Assembly: GCF_004359215.1 (NCBI RefSeq)
Contig: NC_090611.1
Span: forward strand, 5,701,689-5,741,783
Length of the DNA: 40,095 bases
Direction of reading: 5' to 3'
DNA from: Bremia lactucae
Lineage: Eukaryota; Oomycota; Peronosporomycetes; Peronosporales; Peronosporaceae
Below are positions 10,238 to 20,439 of the stretch, one piece after another. A program made the position numbers and the translations under genes. Numbering within the stretch: the stretch's first letter is position 1; the number at the start of each line of letters is the position of its first letter. The notes under the pieces were generated by a model. The model saw nothing but the letters and a program-made list of their open reading frames with translations, had not been told where the DNA came from and made no database searches.

Positions 10238-11040
10238 GCAAGCCAACGCAAATCACTGGGTGTGTACGCAGCTTGCTGGGAAGGTTTAGCGTGTACGCTA
10301 GGCTATTCTTGGCCACGACCGAAAATGGTCCAATAAAGCGCGGGCGCAATTTGGTCTTGAAGACCGCGGAAACCAAGTTGGAAGGTAGGTTCTTAGCGTT
10401 TAGTGAAACTCGGTCTCCGACCATATAAGAGTTAATACAGCTATTGCCTTTGGCATCTGCTTGTTCTTTTCGCTTGTCTTGGCTATCAGCCATCGTATCC
10501 CTTACATGTCTTAAGACACTAAATCGCGTCGCGAGAAACTCGCTTACTTGTTTCCGAACGGTAACAGGGCTGATATCAGCAAGCCTATCGGCCAATTCTC
10601 CCCCCAAAGCCCTGATTCACGCAGTGGTATCGTTAATGGAACGCGCGGGTGGGGTGGGTAAAAGCGTATACATAGAACGGAGTATAGCCTGTCGAGGCAT
10701 GAACAGCCTCTATTATTTAACGCAAACTCCACTACTAGGAGCATTGAGCTTCAGCGCTTTGGTGTCTGAGCACACACGCTGCGTAAAACGTCTTCAGTGA
10801 CGCGATTGACACGTTCAGGTTGACCATTGGTCTGCGGATGGTCCGCAGTGGACATATCCAATCTGGTGCCAAGCGCTCGGAAAATTGACTTCCAGAATTT
10901 ACCCGTGAAACGAGGATCCCGATCAGAAACAATTCCACTGGCAAACCATGTTGTCAAAACAAGCGACCGATGAACAGCTTAGCTGTACCCTCTCCATCAA
11001 TGGAATCCGGCACGGCCGCTAAGTGAGCCATTTTGCTCAA
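10200..11040 (-). pseudogene. Inner element integrase, catalytic core and C-terminal domain
   Basis: Read on the - strand from 11040: LSKMAHLAAVPDSIDGEGTA, then SDRDPRF and GQPERVNR with exactly 35 residues between Asp and Glu. VVEFALNN and HPRVPLT follow, then a 135-codon piece (10607-10200) with ADSQDKRKEQAD, GDRVSLNAKNL and FIGPFSVV (GPY/F module), and HPVICVGLLKPYRDPSHVDL. The N-terminal half of this integrase lies on the other strand at 12245-12754, across the inversion. Frameshifts occur between pieces. Confidence 0.82.
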
Positions 11041-12754
11041 CAGGATGGACACGAAGCGTGTATACCCTCACAAAGTAATAAGAGTGAGCAAGTACATACG
11101 CTTGTAAATGGCGTAACCGGTAACATTGAGGGGGAAGTTAGCCTTGCGGCAATCCCCCGTTACATGCTCTTTTAGAGCTAGACGAAATGTGTATTGATGA
11201 GTGCGGTCAAGTCTTAAAAGCTGGTTCCTAATCTGAAATGGTGGTCATTTCGACCTATGGTTGAGTTAAACTCATCGTCACTTCTAGACGAAGCTGTCCT
11301 TGATGACACAAAAGCTGCACTTAGTGCGCGAAATGGGTCATCGAACCTTCAAGATCCTACGGATCCCTTTTATTCCTTAATTTAGGAATTCCAAGATGTG
11401 GTATATAATAACCCACCATCTGTTTTACCTCCGGATAGAGGTGTTTGTCATGAAATTGACTTAGTTCCGGGAACCAAATACTGTGTCACAAGACAATGGC
11501 CTTTACCGAAGGAGCAGTGTGACGTCATCGACGATTTCTTCCGTGCTAAGCACGAGGCTGGAAAGGTACGAGAGAGAAAATCTCCCCATTCGACACCGAC
11601 ATTTTGTGTCAAAACGCCAAATGGTAAATGGCGCATTGTACATGCTTAGAATAAGCTTATTGCTGCCACTATACCAGCACAAACCCCCATTCCTAGAAAG
11701 GATGTTCTTCAGAACAATATGTTGGGATCTACAATGTACAGTGCAAACAGTACACCGAAAATAATGCTTTTCGAGCAGTTAAGGATGGTGTTATCCATGC
11801 CTCGATTCTGGCCCGCCAAACCCAAATTGGCGTTTCAGTGTCGTCTATGACGCATCAGATTTTACCATTGGCAGTGCTCTGTTAAAAACAGATGTTGATG
11901 GGCATAAACGTGTTATTGCGTTCGAGTCTAGACAGCTTAAACTTGCGGAAAAGAACTACCCATTTCGTGACAAAGAGTTACTTGCTATGAAGTATGCTCT
12001 TGTCAAATGTCAGAGTTCATCTGCTCGGCTCTAAGCCATTTGTGATTAATACGGACCACGCATCATTACGCACAGCGTCTAAGTCGCTTCATCTCTCACA
12101 GAGAATGGCCCCATGGCTATACTTTTTTGCGGAATCCAACTTCGAGGTGAAGTATAAACTCGGCAAGCAAAATGCTTTGGCCGATGCGTTATCACGCAGG
12201 CCGGATAATGAGTTTTCTCATATAACGACTATCTCGTCACCTATTCCTGAATTAATCCGTTCGGCTTACGCCAAGGATGAACAGTATATGGCTCTGCTAC
12301 GAGCCTTAAGGAACCCGGATTCGTGTATTAAATTACCGGCACGTTTGCGTGTAAAATTACATCATTTTCTATCGATAACAACTTGCTGCTTTATTGCACA
12401 GACATCGCGGACCCTCCGCGTGTCGTTGTTCCTCATGATAAGGATTTGAAGTACCGGATCCTATACGAGGCACACGATACTGTCCTTGGTGTTCATCTCG
12501 GTAGAGAAAAGACCTTCGGCTTTACAAGCCAGAGTTATTGCTGGCTAAAACTTTTTAAATGGGTCAGCACATATGTCCGCACATGCGAAACGTGCCAACG
12601 GGTTAAACACTCGGCACATGCTGCTGCGCCACTGGCGAGTCTTTCGTCCCCATAAGATGCTGGGAGTCCATTAGTATGGATTTAAAGTAAAAATTTGGGC
12701 TACCGAAAGATTCAGCCGGTAACTCCGGTATAGTAGTCTTTGTTGACCGTTTCT
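11041..12754 (+). pseudogene. Inverted block: linker, RT, RNase H and integrase N-terminus of the inner element
   Basis: This 1.7-kb block reads on the + strand although the rest of the element reads on the - strand. It begins with linker-like sequence (EGEVSLAAIPRYML), then RT N-terminal motifs from 11398 (LPPDRGVCHEIDLVPGTKYC, TRQWPLPKEQ, FFRAKHEAGK, TPTFCVKTPNGKWRIVHA). RT then stops near 11740: the palm with the YxDD site is missing. RNase H follows at 11838-12200 (FSVVYDASDFTIGSALL, INTDHASLRTA, NALADALSRRPDNE). The integrase zinc region is at 12470-12600 (GVHLGREKTF, TCETCQRVK). It ends in GIVVFVDRF at about 12750, exactly where the - strand integrase begins. Confidence 0.82.
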
Positions 12755-13373
12755 TGGAGTGGAGACAATACGCCTCTTAGAGCCGGGACATTCATGTCCC
12801 CGGGTTTTCCATCCTGTATTGGTTCTATACAAGACATCGTGTCTAATTTGACATCGGACAAGGAGTTAGGTATTTCAACTTCCTTATCCAGCGAACGTTT
12901 ACGTGTCGCTTCACGTGCATTAGGTGGGTTTGACCCAAAATGCCCTGGCGAACCGCCAATAGTGTCACTATTGATACTCAGTGTGATGCCACCTTGGCCG
13001 ACCACACTCGGTGGACTTAGACGTGCCACTCCACGTATCTCAGGGATATTGCACCCTTGAGGTCCTGGCGAACCACCAACAGAGTCACTACTGACACTCA
13101 ATATGATGCCACCTCGGCCGACCATACTCGGTGGACTTGGACGTGCCACTCCACGCATCTCAGGGATATTGCACCCTTGATAATTCGGCCTTAGGCCAAC
13201 AATGGTTTCAGCATTAAGTGAATCGTTATTACGACGAGTGTCACTCGACGGAGTACGTGCCGTTCCACTTATTTCTGCTTAGTCGGGCTCAGAATTAATG
13301 TTTTTAACATTAGAGTTTAATAATCCAGACATGCCAATGTCTAAAACACTGACAGATCATTCAATGATCCGCG
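12755..13373 (-). pseudogene. Inner element linker between protease and RT, with 120-bp tandem repeats
   Basis: On the - strand a 148-codon frame (13158-12712) contains two near-identical 40-residue units (each RGVAR.SPPS.VG.GGI.LS, then GGSPG). Its last residues (12754-12712) lie across the inversion breakpoint. The linker follows protease and, if the inverted block is turned back, would lead straight into RT. No catalytic motif; Gly/Pro/Ser-rich, probably a flexible spacer. Confidence 0.6.
12824..13290. repeat. Tandem repeat, 120-bp period
   Basis: CCTGGCGAACC recurs at 12944 and 13064, exactly 120 bp apart, and the whole units align closely. More diverged copies can be traced on each side (to about 12824 and 13290). 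The period is a multiple of three, so copy number can change without shifting frame. Confidence 0.75.
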
Positions 13374-14054
13374 TTAATAGCACTTTTGTTGCCTAGCAAA
13401 GGTGGGTTCATGACTCTCCAAAACTTTGCTAAGAACATTGCGCATGGCGCCTAAGGTCTTAGACCTCCAATCGATCCATGGTTCATGGTGTTTTAACCAG
13501 GCCATACCAAGGATGAGATCATATCTCGAATCCAAATCAAGGACGAGACAGCGCTCCATACTGTCAGAGCCCAGAAACTTTTTACCTAAGTTCAATGGGA
13601 CTTTGGGAACAGTGACACGAGTCCCAGTCGCTAAGCGAACAGTGATTATATCACCTTCATGCGCTCTAAGCGCCTTAACGTATTGTTGACTTCTTTCAAG
13701 TGAAAGGCGTCGAGCACAATTGCAAGACGCTCCTGAGTCAATTAAAATTGACCACGGCTTATCAAAGCCCTTTACAGTCGCTTGAGCGACTAGGAAGCCA
13801 GGCTTGTACTCTAGCTCCGTGCCATTAAGCACCGAGCTAATTGGGGCTAGGTTATGTTTATTCTCACCTCCTGGGAATTCAACAGAGCCTGGGTCTTCCC
13901 CAGTAGGGCGCCCCGCACCTACTTGGGTATCGACGTTTTCCCGCACCGTACCAGATCTCTGGTATAGGTCGGAGTTGGAGCTATTTCGAGCTTTACGCGA
14001 ATTTCGAAGAGGCAGGCAGGGCGTAAATGTTTCGTGCTTCCGCACATATAACAT
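13374..14054 (-). pseudogene. Inner element aspartic protease
   Basis: A 226-codon open piece carries an acidic/Ser-rich N-part, then KPWSILIDSGASCNCARR with the catalytic DSG motif intact, and CLVLDLDSRYDLILGMAWL, then HHEPWIDW, the standard end of gypsy proteases. It cuts the Gag-Pol polyprotein. It is in another frame than gag, overlapping near 13919-14054; this could be natural frameshifting or decay. Confidence 0.85.
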
Positions 14055-14920
14055 CTACGGATGGTCTTATGCTGTTCCGCAGCTTGAAGAGTCTCTTCTC
14101 CTTCCTCAACGAGGCTTAAATCCATAGGTTCCGCTCTATTAGACGGAACCCATGTGCTCGAAGAGCTTGTTCGGTAGACAGGCGTGCTAACGCGAGCAGA
14201 CTTAGAGTCAAACTCGGCGCGTAGCGCTATGGCAACTGCCTCTTCGAACGTAGCCGGATGAGATCGGAACAATTCCGTCGGGGCAACGCCCTCATTGAGA
14301 CCCCCCATAAAGATGGTCACTACAATTGCTTCTTGCACCGGGTCTTGATGCATAGATGCAACGAGAGTTCTCAACTTCTGGACAATGTCCCCTAGGGTTC
14401 TTTTACCTCGTCGAGTCGCTGGGAGCCGTGCTCGTATGTGAAAAGCCTGATCAGGCGGTGCAAACATGCTGGTCATTTGCTGTTTCAGCAGATCCAATGA
14501 GGAAGAAGCGTCGTTTATGGACGTGCTGCACGATAGTGCCCACTCCATGGCTCAACCTCCAAGTTTGGAAATGGCCATAGCCACCTTTTGCCGTTCTGTT
14601 AAGAACAAGGCGGGATCAATGGACATTTCTATCTGCTTAATCCAAAAAGGGAGATTTCTCATTCCCTCAAATGTTTTCACATTTACAGTTAGAGGGCGAG
14701 CCCTCGGCTCTGAGTCAGGTACAGAGATGTACCGGGTTGGCATAGATGCCGCTAAATGGTCCTGCACCTGACCGATCAGGGAGGCTTCGTACCGCATGAA
14801 GGCTTCAAGCCTTGCATGCAGGACCTCTGGTCCTTGGGAGATAAGCGGCGCATTGCGCTTTTGACAATTCTGGAACCTCTTCCATTTTCGTGAGTATTGA
14901 GTCTTGTAAAGACTCAGGCG
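13919..14920 (-). pseudogene. Inner element gag (capsid plus CCHC knuckle)
   Basis: On the - strand from near the [15 protein letters not shown], then in another frame [38 protein letters not shown], a TGA at 14551-14549, then MEWALSCS and LPATRRGKRTLGDIVQKLR. The end has MDLSLVEEGEETLQAAE and a zinc knuckle C-x2-C-x4-H-x4-C (CYMCGSTKHLRPAC). This is a standard retrotransposon gag. One in-frame stop and an early frame change inactivate it; otherwise it is among the best-kept coding regions of the nest. Confidence 0.85.
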
Positions 14921-14931
14921 TAGATTGACTA

Positions 14932-14943
14932 CGAGTACTACCA
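14932..14943 (-). other. Inner element primer-binding site
   Basis: On the - strand TGGTAGTACTCG begins two bases after the CA end of the 5' LTR (14946-15430), the same spacing as in element X and the 39.1-kb element. Confidence 0.65.
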
Positions 14944-14945
14944 GG

Positions 14946-15430
14946 TGTAGCGGAGCTAACTCGCTCCTAAAGTCAGAGGAAGACTTTCAGACTCAGAGAG
15001 TCACTTAGTTCTATTGAATTAATGGGTTTAACAACTCAGGGAGTCATACAAGCTATTAAAGCTTAAGGAATCCTAGTTCAAGGGGTTCAGGGGCTCGTAG
15101 AACCAAGTGGCAACTAGTGCCCAAGAGGATATACCTTAGAAAGGCTTCTATCTCTTACAGATCAATGCGCAAGCCTTAGGAAGGCACCTAACGCTATAAA
15201 ATCAAAAGGGGAACTGCACTTTATTTAATTATTCAAATCTAAAAATCTCACCCTAGCTAATTAAAAATAGATTTTGTCCGCCAGATTTATATCTGGCGGC
15301 GACCACATTTGTAACCCATAATAAATGGGATTTAAGTAACTAACTATTTTAAAATTAGATAAAATGGTATTTATCCCATAAAGAAAATGTACCACAACAA
15401 CGGTCTCCAACCGATGTGTGCCCAATTACA
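14946..15430 (-). repeat. Inner element 5' LTR
   Basis: 485 bp, the partner of 8311-8792. TG...CA ends on either strand; followed outside by the TAATC duplication. Confidence 0.9.
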
Positions 15431-16060
15431 TAATCAATCTGTTTAAAAATTGCGGGATTTTGCGCCGAGCTATACTGTTGACGTCTTCGTTTATAGCAAG
15501 ATACAAAGGGATGTCGGACGATGAACACCGTCCACACGTCCAAAAGGTTTTTACACCTATGCGTAAGCACCAGTTGAATGCAAATCTTAAGCAGTGTATA
15601 TTCACTGCAAGCGAAATTCCACTTCTTGAAGGCACCGTGTGTAGACACAGTGTAGCACCGATCAAGATAGATTAGGCGATCACCGACTGTCCTGTGAGAG
15701 TAGATGTCAAGGGAACTCGGGAGCTCCTCGGCTTGGCGGCGTGCTTACGCAAGTTCTCGCGCAATTATGCCTAAAATGACAGTACATAGTTCTTAATTGG
15801 TACAGATAAATGCTGATTGTTAGCGCTCCACTGAGAGGTAAAGTAAAGCTTGATGCAATCAACACCTAGCGACTTCGGACCAAGTCGACCATTTTATGTG
15901 GACTGCGACGCCAGCAATTTTTCCATGAGCTGTCCGTTACTAAAATATAATACAGACGTCGCAGAACGCACGGTCTGGTGTGAGTCGCGTCAGCTTCAAC
16001 CAATTGAGCGCAATTTTCTAGTGCATGACAGGCTGACAGGCAGCGGAAAGTTATAAGGAG
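15431..16060 (+). pseudogene. Element X RT palm/thumb and start of RNase H
   Basis: Continues the RT interrupted at 8310. The catalytic stretch aligns with DFAPSYFDDVFVHSR of element Z but reads SYTVD here, so the active site is destroyed. HVQKVFTPMRKHQLNANLKQ, then CIFTASEIPLLEG is the usual thumb region. At 15850-16050 RPFYVDCDASNFSMSCPLL, then ESRQLQPIERNFLVHD is the start of RNase H. Confidence 0.8.
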
Positions 16061-16680
16061 CTACAAAGTCTCAGCTACTCTAGATCGATACTAAGACTTT
16101 ACTATCGAGAAATGTAGAGCTGTATTAGCATATTAAGTACCAATGAAACGATCTACAATCACTGACTTTAATATTTTCGTAACAAAGTATGTTTAGCACC
16201 TCCTTGTGAACCGAAGAGCTCCTTGCCATCAAATGTGCACTGGCTTAGATTAGAGTCTATCTTAAGGGAGATAGACCATTATTGTTCACACGAACCATGT
16301 GCGTTTTCGCATGGCCGTAAGCAGTCCACACCTCAGACAATGAATAGCGAGATGTTAGTTTTTCTTCGCGGAGGATAACCTCTCCACGGAATACAATCCA
16401 GGACGAGAAAATGTCGTCGCTGATGCCCTTTCGCGCCGGCCCGATACTAAGCCGACTGCGCAATTCAACAATGAGGAATGGCCTTCTGTTGCCGAGATAA
16501 GTGTTTCGTCGCCAACATCGCTTGGCGAAGTAAGAAGAGCTTATCAAGAAGATAAGGCTCTTTAAAGATTAATGGATTACTTTAGACTTCATTCCCAACA
16601 ATTTTTGATAGGATTGTGAAAATTAAATCCATCTTCAACAGTTCGATACATTACACGCACTGGCTTACTGTATTATACAG
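16060..16680 (+). pseudogene. Element X RNase H remainder and tether
   Basis: Very degraded. Short matches to RNase H and to the acidic/Ser tether before integrase can be aligned with 25560-25970 of element Z (for example GATGCCCTTTCGCGCC against GATTTTCTTTTGCGCC), but no long frame survives. Confidence 0.5.
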
Positions 16681-17330
16681 CCATTGCTGGCAACGCACCT
16701 CGCGTCGTCAGCCTCACCCATAACGATTTGCGATTTCGCATCATGTATGAGAACCAGTAAGTAGGCATCGTGGACGTGAGAAGACCTATCTCACAATAAT
16801 TCACGACTTCAACTGGCCCCGCCAGTATCGTTCGTCCGAAATTACATACGCGCTTGCGATGTTTGCCAACGGGTGCAGCCAGTGCTTCATTCCGTGCTCC
16901 GTTACAGCCTATGCCAAGTTCCGGGAGAGCGTTGGCAGTTCGTATCCATGGACTTCGTCTTCGGATTTCCCGAAGACGATCACAAGAATAATGGTATTTT
17001 TGTGTTTGTTGATATTTTTAAGCAAGATACATCTTGCTGCAGTTCCGGAGTCAATCAGAGCCAAAGGATGTACTCGTGTCTTTTTCGACACTATCTTTCG
17101 ACACTTTGGGTTATCCCGTGAACTAGTTGCGGATCGAGATCCCCGGTTCATGGCGGAGCTTTGGCAATTTGTGCTTTAATCACTTGGAACACAGTAAAAA
17201 TTGTCAACTTCTAACCATCCTGAAACAGATGGTCAGCCAGAACGTGCAAATCATATTCTCAAAGAAATACTTCGCGGATACGTCCACTCGTTAACGAGTT
17301 AGAGTAAGTTCTTTCCGAGGACACAATATG
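16680..17330 (+). pseudogene. Element X integrase core
   Basis: Pieces in two frames: GRALAV region, WQFVSMDFVFGFPEDD (first catalytic Asp), GIFVFVDIF, VPESIRAKGCTRVFFDTIFR, ELVADRDPRFMAELWQF (second Asp) and a Gln-Pro-Glu-Arg-Ala block (catalytic Glu) near 17230. Frameshifts and stops separate them. Standard D,D(35)E retroviral-type integrase, inactive. Confidence 0.75.
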
Positions 17331-17699
17331 CCATCAAAATTTCGGTGCATGCATAAACAAAGCATACGCCATTTTTCGTCGATAACGTAAGCTAATCCAA
17401 TATTCCCGCCTTGCTTGAGAGTGACTTTTATTTAAGGGGAGAGGGACTCGTTCGAGCAAGGAATAATCTAGCTCTTGCTTATCTCGCATTGACTCAATAG
17501 TCAATACAAAAGATAGCACTGTTGATTCAATTAGCATTGGAAAAAATAACTCAGTATTAGCGATAAGGCTATTGCTAACTTTGATAATTACGACGCTGAT
17601 TGAATCAACATCAAAAACAATAATACTAGTAAGAGCAATGATGCTCTCACTGAAGAGAAGAATGATATTCCTTAGTACGCACCGAGCGAACCGGGCGCA

Positions 17700-18158
17700 C
17701 TGAAAACATAAACAAAAAAACTCGAGTAAAAAGAAGAATTCTTGTTGGCTGTAGAAGCAGTGGCCTGTTTCGTGCAGTATTTCATCGCTGATGCGGTGGA
17801 CCGACAGAAATGGAATGGTGATAACAATGGAAGTGCAAACGTTCGTTTATTCAAAGTGGCTGATCTAGTCCTACTGTCTACAGTAGTTTCACCTAAACAT
17901 GTAGTAACAAATGGGGGCAGTAATAAATTACTGCTCAAGTATATCGGCCCGTTTGTGTACTGTATCGCAAACTCAATGCGTACACGATCGAGCTGTCCTG
18001 TACGCATACTACGTTTTGCGTATGTCTCCGCTCGTACTATCAGTACATGGGTTCTTCCGGTTCCGAATCAAATCAGCACGGTCCAAGGCATCCGCCAAAG
18101 ACTGGTGGTCCTGGAAGAGACTGTTGATCTTGATCCAGACGTTTTACTTCGTCCTTAA
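17700..18158 (+). pseudogene. Element X integrase C-terminal domain
   Basis: A 138-codon piece reads CFVQYFIADAVDRQKWNGD, VADLVLLSTVVSPKHVVTN, KLLLKYIGPFV (GPY/F module) and a diverged end with VLPVPNQ and PDVLLRP. It aligns with the - strand frame 22406-21930 of element Y. About 85 bp overlap the antisense ORF. Confidence 0.75.
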
Positions 18159-19600
18159 AGAATGAAATCTCTTGGTGAGCTGTCACCATCTCATCGCGAA
18201 GGGACTTATGCGCCCGTTCGTGCGATAGTTGATCAAACGCAACTTGCGCACGGCTTTGCAAGTATTCGCGGCAAACATTGTCGAAGGTCGGTGCTAAGTC
18301 TCGACGACGAGAACGTTAACGATCTATGTCCTCCCACAAGTGCCTAAGCACGCGACTTTGATCATGTTGATAACCAATCGGGTTCGATGAGTAAGTCGAA
18401 CCCGATTTATCCTTCCCCTCTACATCTATTGATGGACTCGAGTGGTGGTAAGCATTTCTTACTTTAACGCTTCTTGAACACCGCGAAGTGAAGGGGGTGG
18501 GGTCGTTCGTTGGCGAGATTATATATCCACCCCCGCATGGTAGTTGAGTACCTCGTTACCAACTAGTGGTGGACGTTCCAGGTAGAACGATGAGATCCAT
18601 CCTCTCCTCAGGGGGTCCGCTCGTGTAAGATTTGTAAGTGCTCAATGCCTTCGCGCTCTCAGAACAAATTCGCGTCCTCCAATGAGGGTCTTTAAGGGAG
18701 TACGCCTCCCTAGGGGCATGGGCTGCACCCTTAAAGTAGCAGGGACATGAGCCCCCCCCCCCAAGAGAGGCAGGTAATCCTGCCTCTCTAGACAAGTGCG
18801 TCGACAACAGCCCGGTTTTCAAACGGTGACAAGAAGTAACCAATTTGTTAAACATAAATCCTCGCGACCTTGTGCTTTGTACATTCTGAATGAATGCTTT
18901 TTTTCGAGCTTGAAACAAGGGAGTCATATCCTTTTCACGCTTGCAAGTGTTAAGCGATGCCAGAAAGAGGCATCAATGAAGAAGTTGTTTTTGTCCTCAG
19001 TCGGCTTTCAAAGCCTGGATGAGTTAAAATACGGGAATTTAAATGAATCGTTGGTCATACAAGACCAATGAATAAAGTTGTCCTGAGAGGGCAACTAGGG
19101 TTTCTTTTCGGGAGCAAAAATAAACGTATGCAGCCCCTCCCTCTCCCGTTTGTCATTGATTTAACATTACGTTTGGAGTGATCTTTAGATGCATGCTAGC
19201 ACCACCAGCAGCATTATTTTCGAAGTAAATATTACAATCACATCGTTCCTGATGATACGTTTAGCCTCACCAGAGTTGTCATCGTCAATGGGGTTATCAC
19301 AAAATAACTCCACCCCGAAAGAATCCGAAGCGTTAAACAACTTCACGATAACATCATTGGGTGTCACGCCAGAGCCCATAGGCTTGGTGAATTCGATAGT
19401 GGTCACCAAGTCGGACAGAGATGCCGACCTGTATCAGTTACCTTTCATCGGAGTTAAAGTGAACTGCTCCCGCAGCTGCGCGATCTTGCAGGCTACGCGC
19501 ACAGGCTTTGCTACCATGCGCAAACAAAAAGCTGAGATTATAAAATCAAGAAGTGCTTGCATACAGAGAAAGCCCAATAGTACTCTACGTCACTCTACAT
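18073..19600 (-). pseudogene. Element X antisense ORF (aORF), degenerate
   Basis: Lies between integrase and the 3' LTR, on the opposite strand. From the LTR side: KPVRVACKIAQLREQFTLTP near 19500-19440, then SGVTPNDVIVKLFNASDSFG and DDDNSGEAKRIIRND (19409-19185), MTPLFQARKKAFIQNVQS (18927), then degenerate text, ending in a strong heptad-like region FDQLSHERAHKSLRDEMVTA and SFFKDEVKRLDQDQQ (18261-18073). The whole stretch aligns with 20440-21900 of element Y on the other strand. Many stops. Function unknown. Confidence 0.5.
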
Positions 19601-19636
19601 CATTCACTGTAGTGACTGTTGGTAAAAGGGATATGA

Positions 19637-20421
19637 TGTAACAGGGTGTCCCGTTACATATATATTATTATTTATAAGAGAAAAACAATAATGAAGTAAG
19701 AAATATTATTTACTAATTTTACTTTTTATTTGCAATATTACCAAATGTGGTAATAATGAAGCAACAAGACAACAAGTAAAACTGATCAAAGTGAAAGTGA
19801 GGTGCCTCCGAATATTTCACGTACACGACGTGCAAAGTAAGCTTAACTAGCTAAGAAGTATCAGCTACTAAAGTTTTATACTAAGAATTTAGTATGGGTA
19901 AAAGGCAAAACAGAATTAATGTATTAAGTTCATATGTATCGATCTTCTATTGTAACGGGGCACCATTTGCTAGTATCTGATAACAGTACTATTTAATCTA
20001 CACTGAATACAGTGAAGGTGGGGTGCTTCGACTACTTCACTACACGACGTGCAGAGGAAGGTTCAAGTAGCTAAAAAGTCTAGCTTCTATAGGTAAATTA
20101 TAAGGCTTTAAAGTAGAAGAAAGTAAAACTGTATTAATTTATTAAGTTTTTCTCATAACAATCTTCTATCTAGTGGATTTATTCTATTAATAATAAACTA
20201 TGCAATGCACCTCTTTGCCCGACGCCTAATCGTGTCTTGTAACGATTGGAGGGATTGATTTAAACTTAAATCAACCAATCAATAAAACTATTGTCTTATT
20301 GCGTCAATATTACCGTATCTGGTTTTATTGAAACTATAAAGTCGAAAGTAATAAATGATATTAAATTTGTCTTTCTTTATTTCTTTCCTCTCACAGGAAG
20401 TAATATTTATGTAACATGACA
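19637..20421. repeat. Cluster of X/Y-type LTR pieces in opposite orientations
   Basis: 19637 to about 19760 is the start of a + strand LTR (TGTAAC...GTTACA head), taken as the truncated 3' LTR of X. About 19950-19780 (-) is an internal piece of a related LTR. 20421-19951 (-) is a full 471-bp LTR (TGTCATG...GTTACA), taken as the 3' LTR of element Y. ATTACCAAATGTGGTAAT, a perfect palindrome, lies near the + / - junction. Confidence 0.65.
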
Positions 20422-20439
20422 CTCCATTCTATTGAACAA

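Larger units (their letters stand above)
8311..15430 (-). mobile_element. Inner element: nested Ty3/gypsy retrotransposon, 7,120 bp, with TSD
   Basis: Bounded by two direct LTR copies (8311-8792 and 14946-15430) and by a 5-bp target-site duplication TAATC at 8306-8310 and 15431-15435. A PBS inside the right LTR and a purine tract inside the left LTR (both on the - strand) prove minus orientation. In - order: gag, protease, repeat-rich linker, an inverted block of RT/RNase H/integrase, the remainder of integrase, then an antisense (+ strand) ORF. The flanks rejoin exactly inside the RT of element X. Confidence 0.92.
4951..19760 (+). mobile_element. Element X: degenerate Ty3/gypsy element split by a nested insertion
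   Basis: In order: 5' LTR (4951-5357), PBS (5360), gag (5458-6440), protease (about 6700-7020), RT (7790-8310, resuming at 15431), RNase H (15850-16550), integrase (16680-18158), antisense ORF (19600-18073), PPT-like purines (19621-19636) and the start of the 3' LTR (19637). Without the 7.1-kb inner element X is about 7.7 kb, normal for the family. Every coding block has stops or frameshifts. Confidence 0.8.

Noticed and set aside
12740..13060. 106-codon + frame across the repeat region
   Set aside because: Antisense shadow of the 120-bp repeat linker; only its first bases belong to the inverted integrase block.
12824..13290. CRISPR array from evenly spaced repeats
   Set aside because: The 120-bp units are contiguous, with no spacers, and are coding in frame in a eukaryotic retroelement.
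19189..19641. 150-codon + frame
   Set aside because: It lies opposite the X antisense ORF, whose - strand text is shared with element Y while the + strand text is not.
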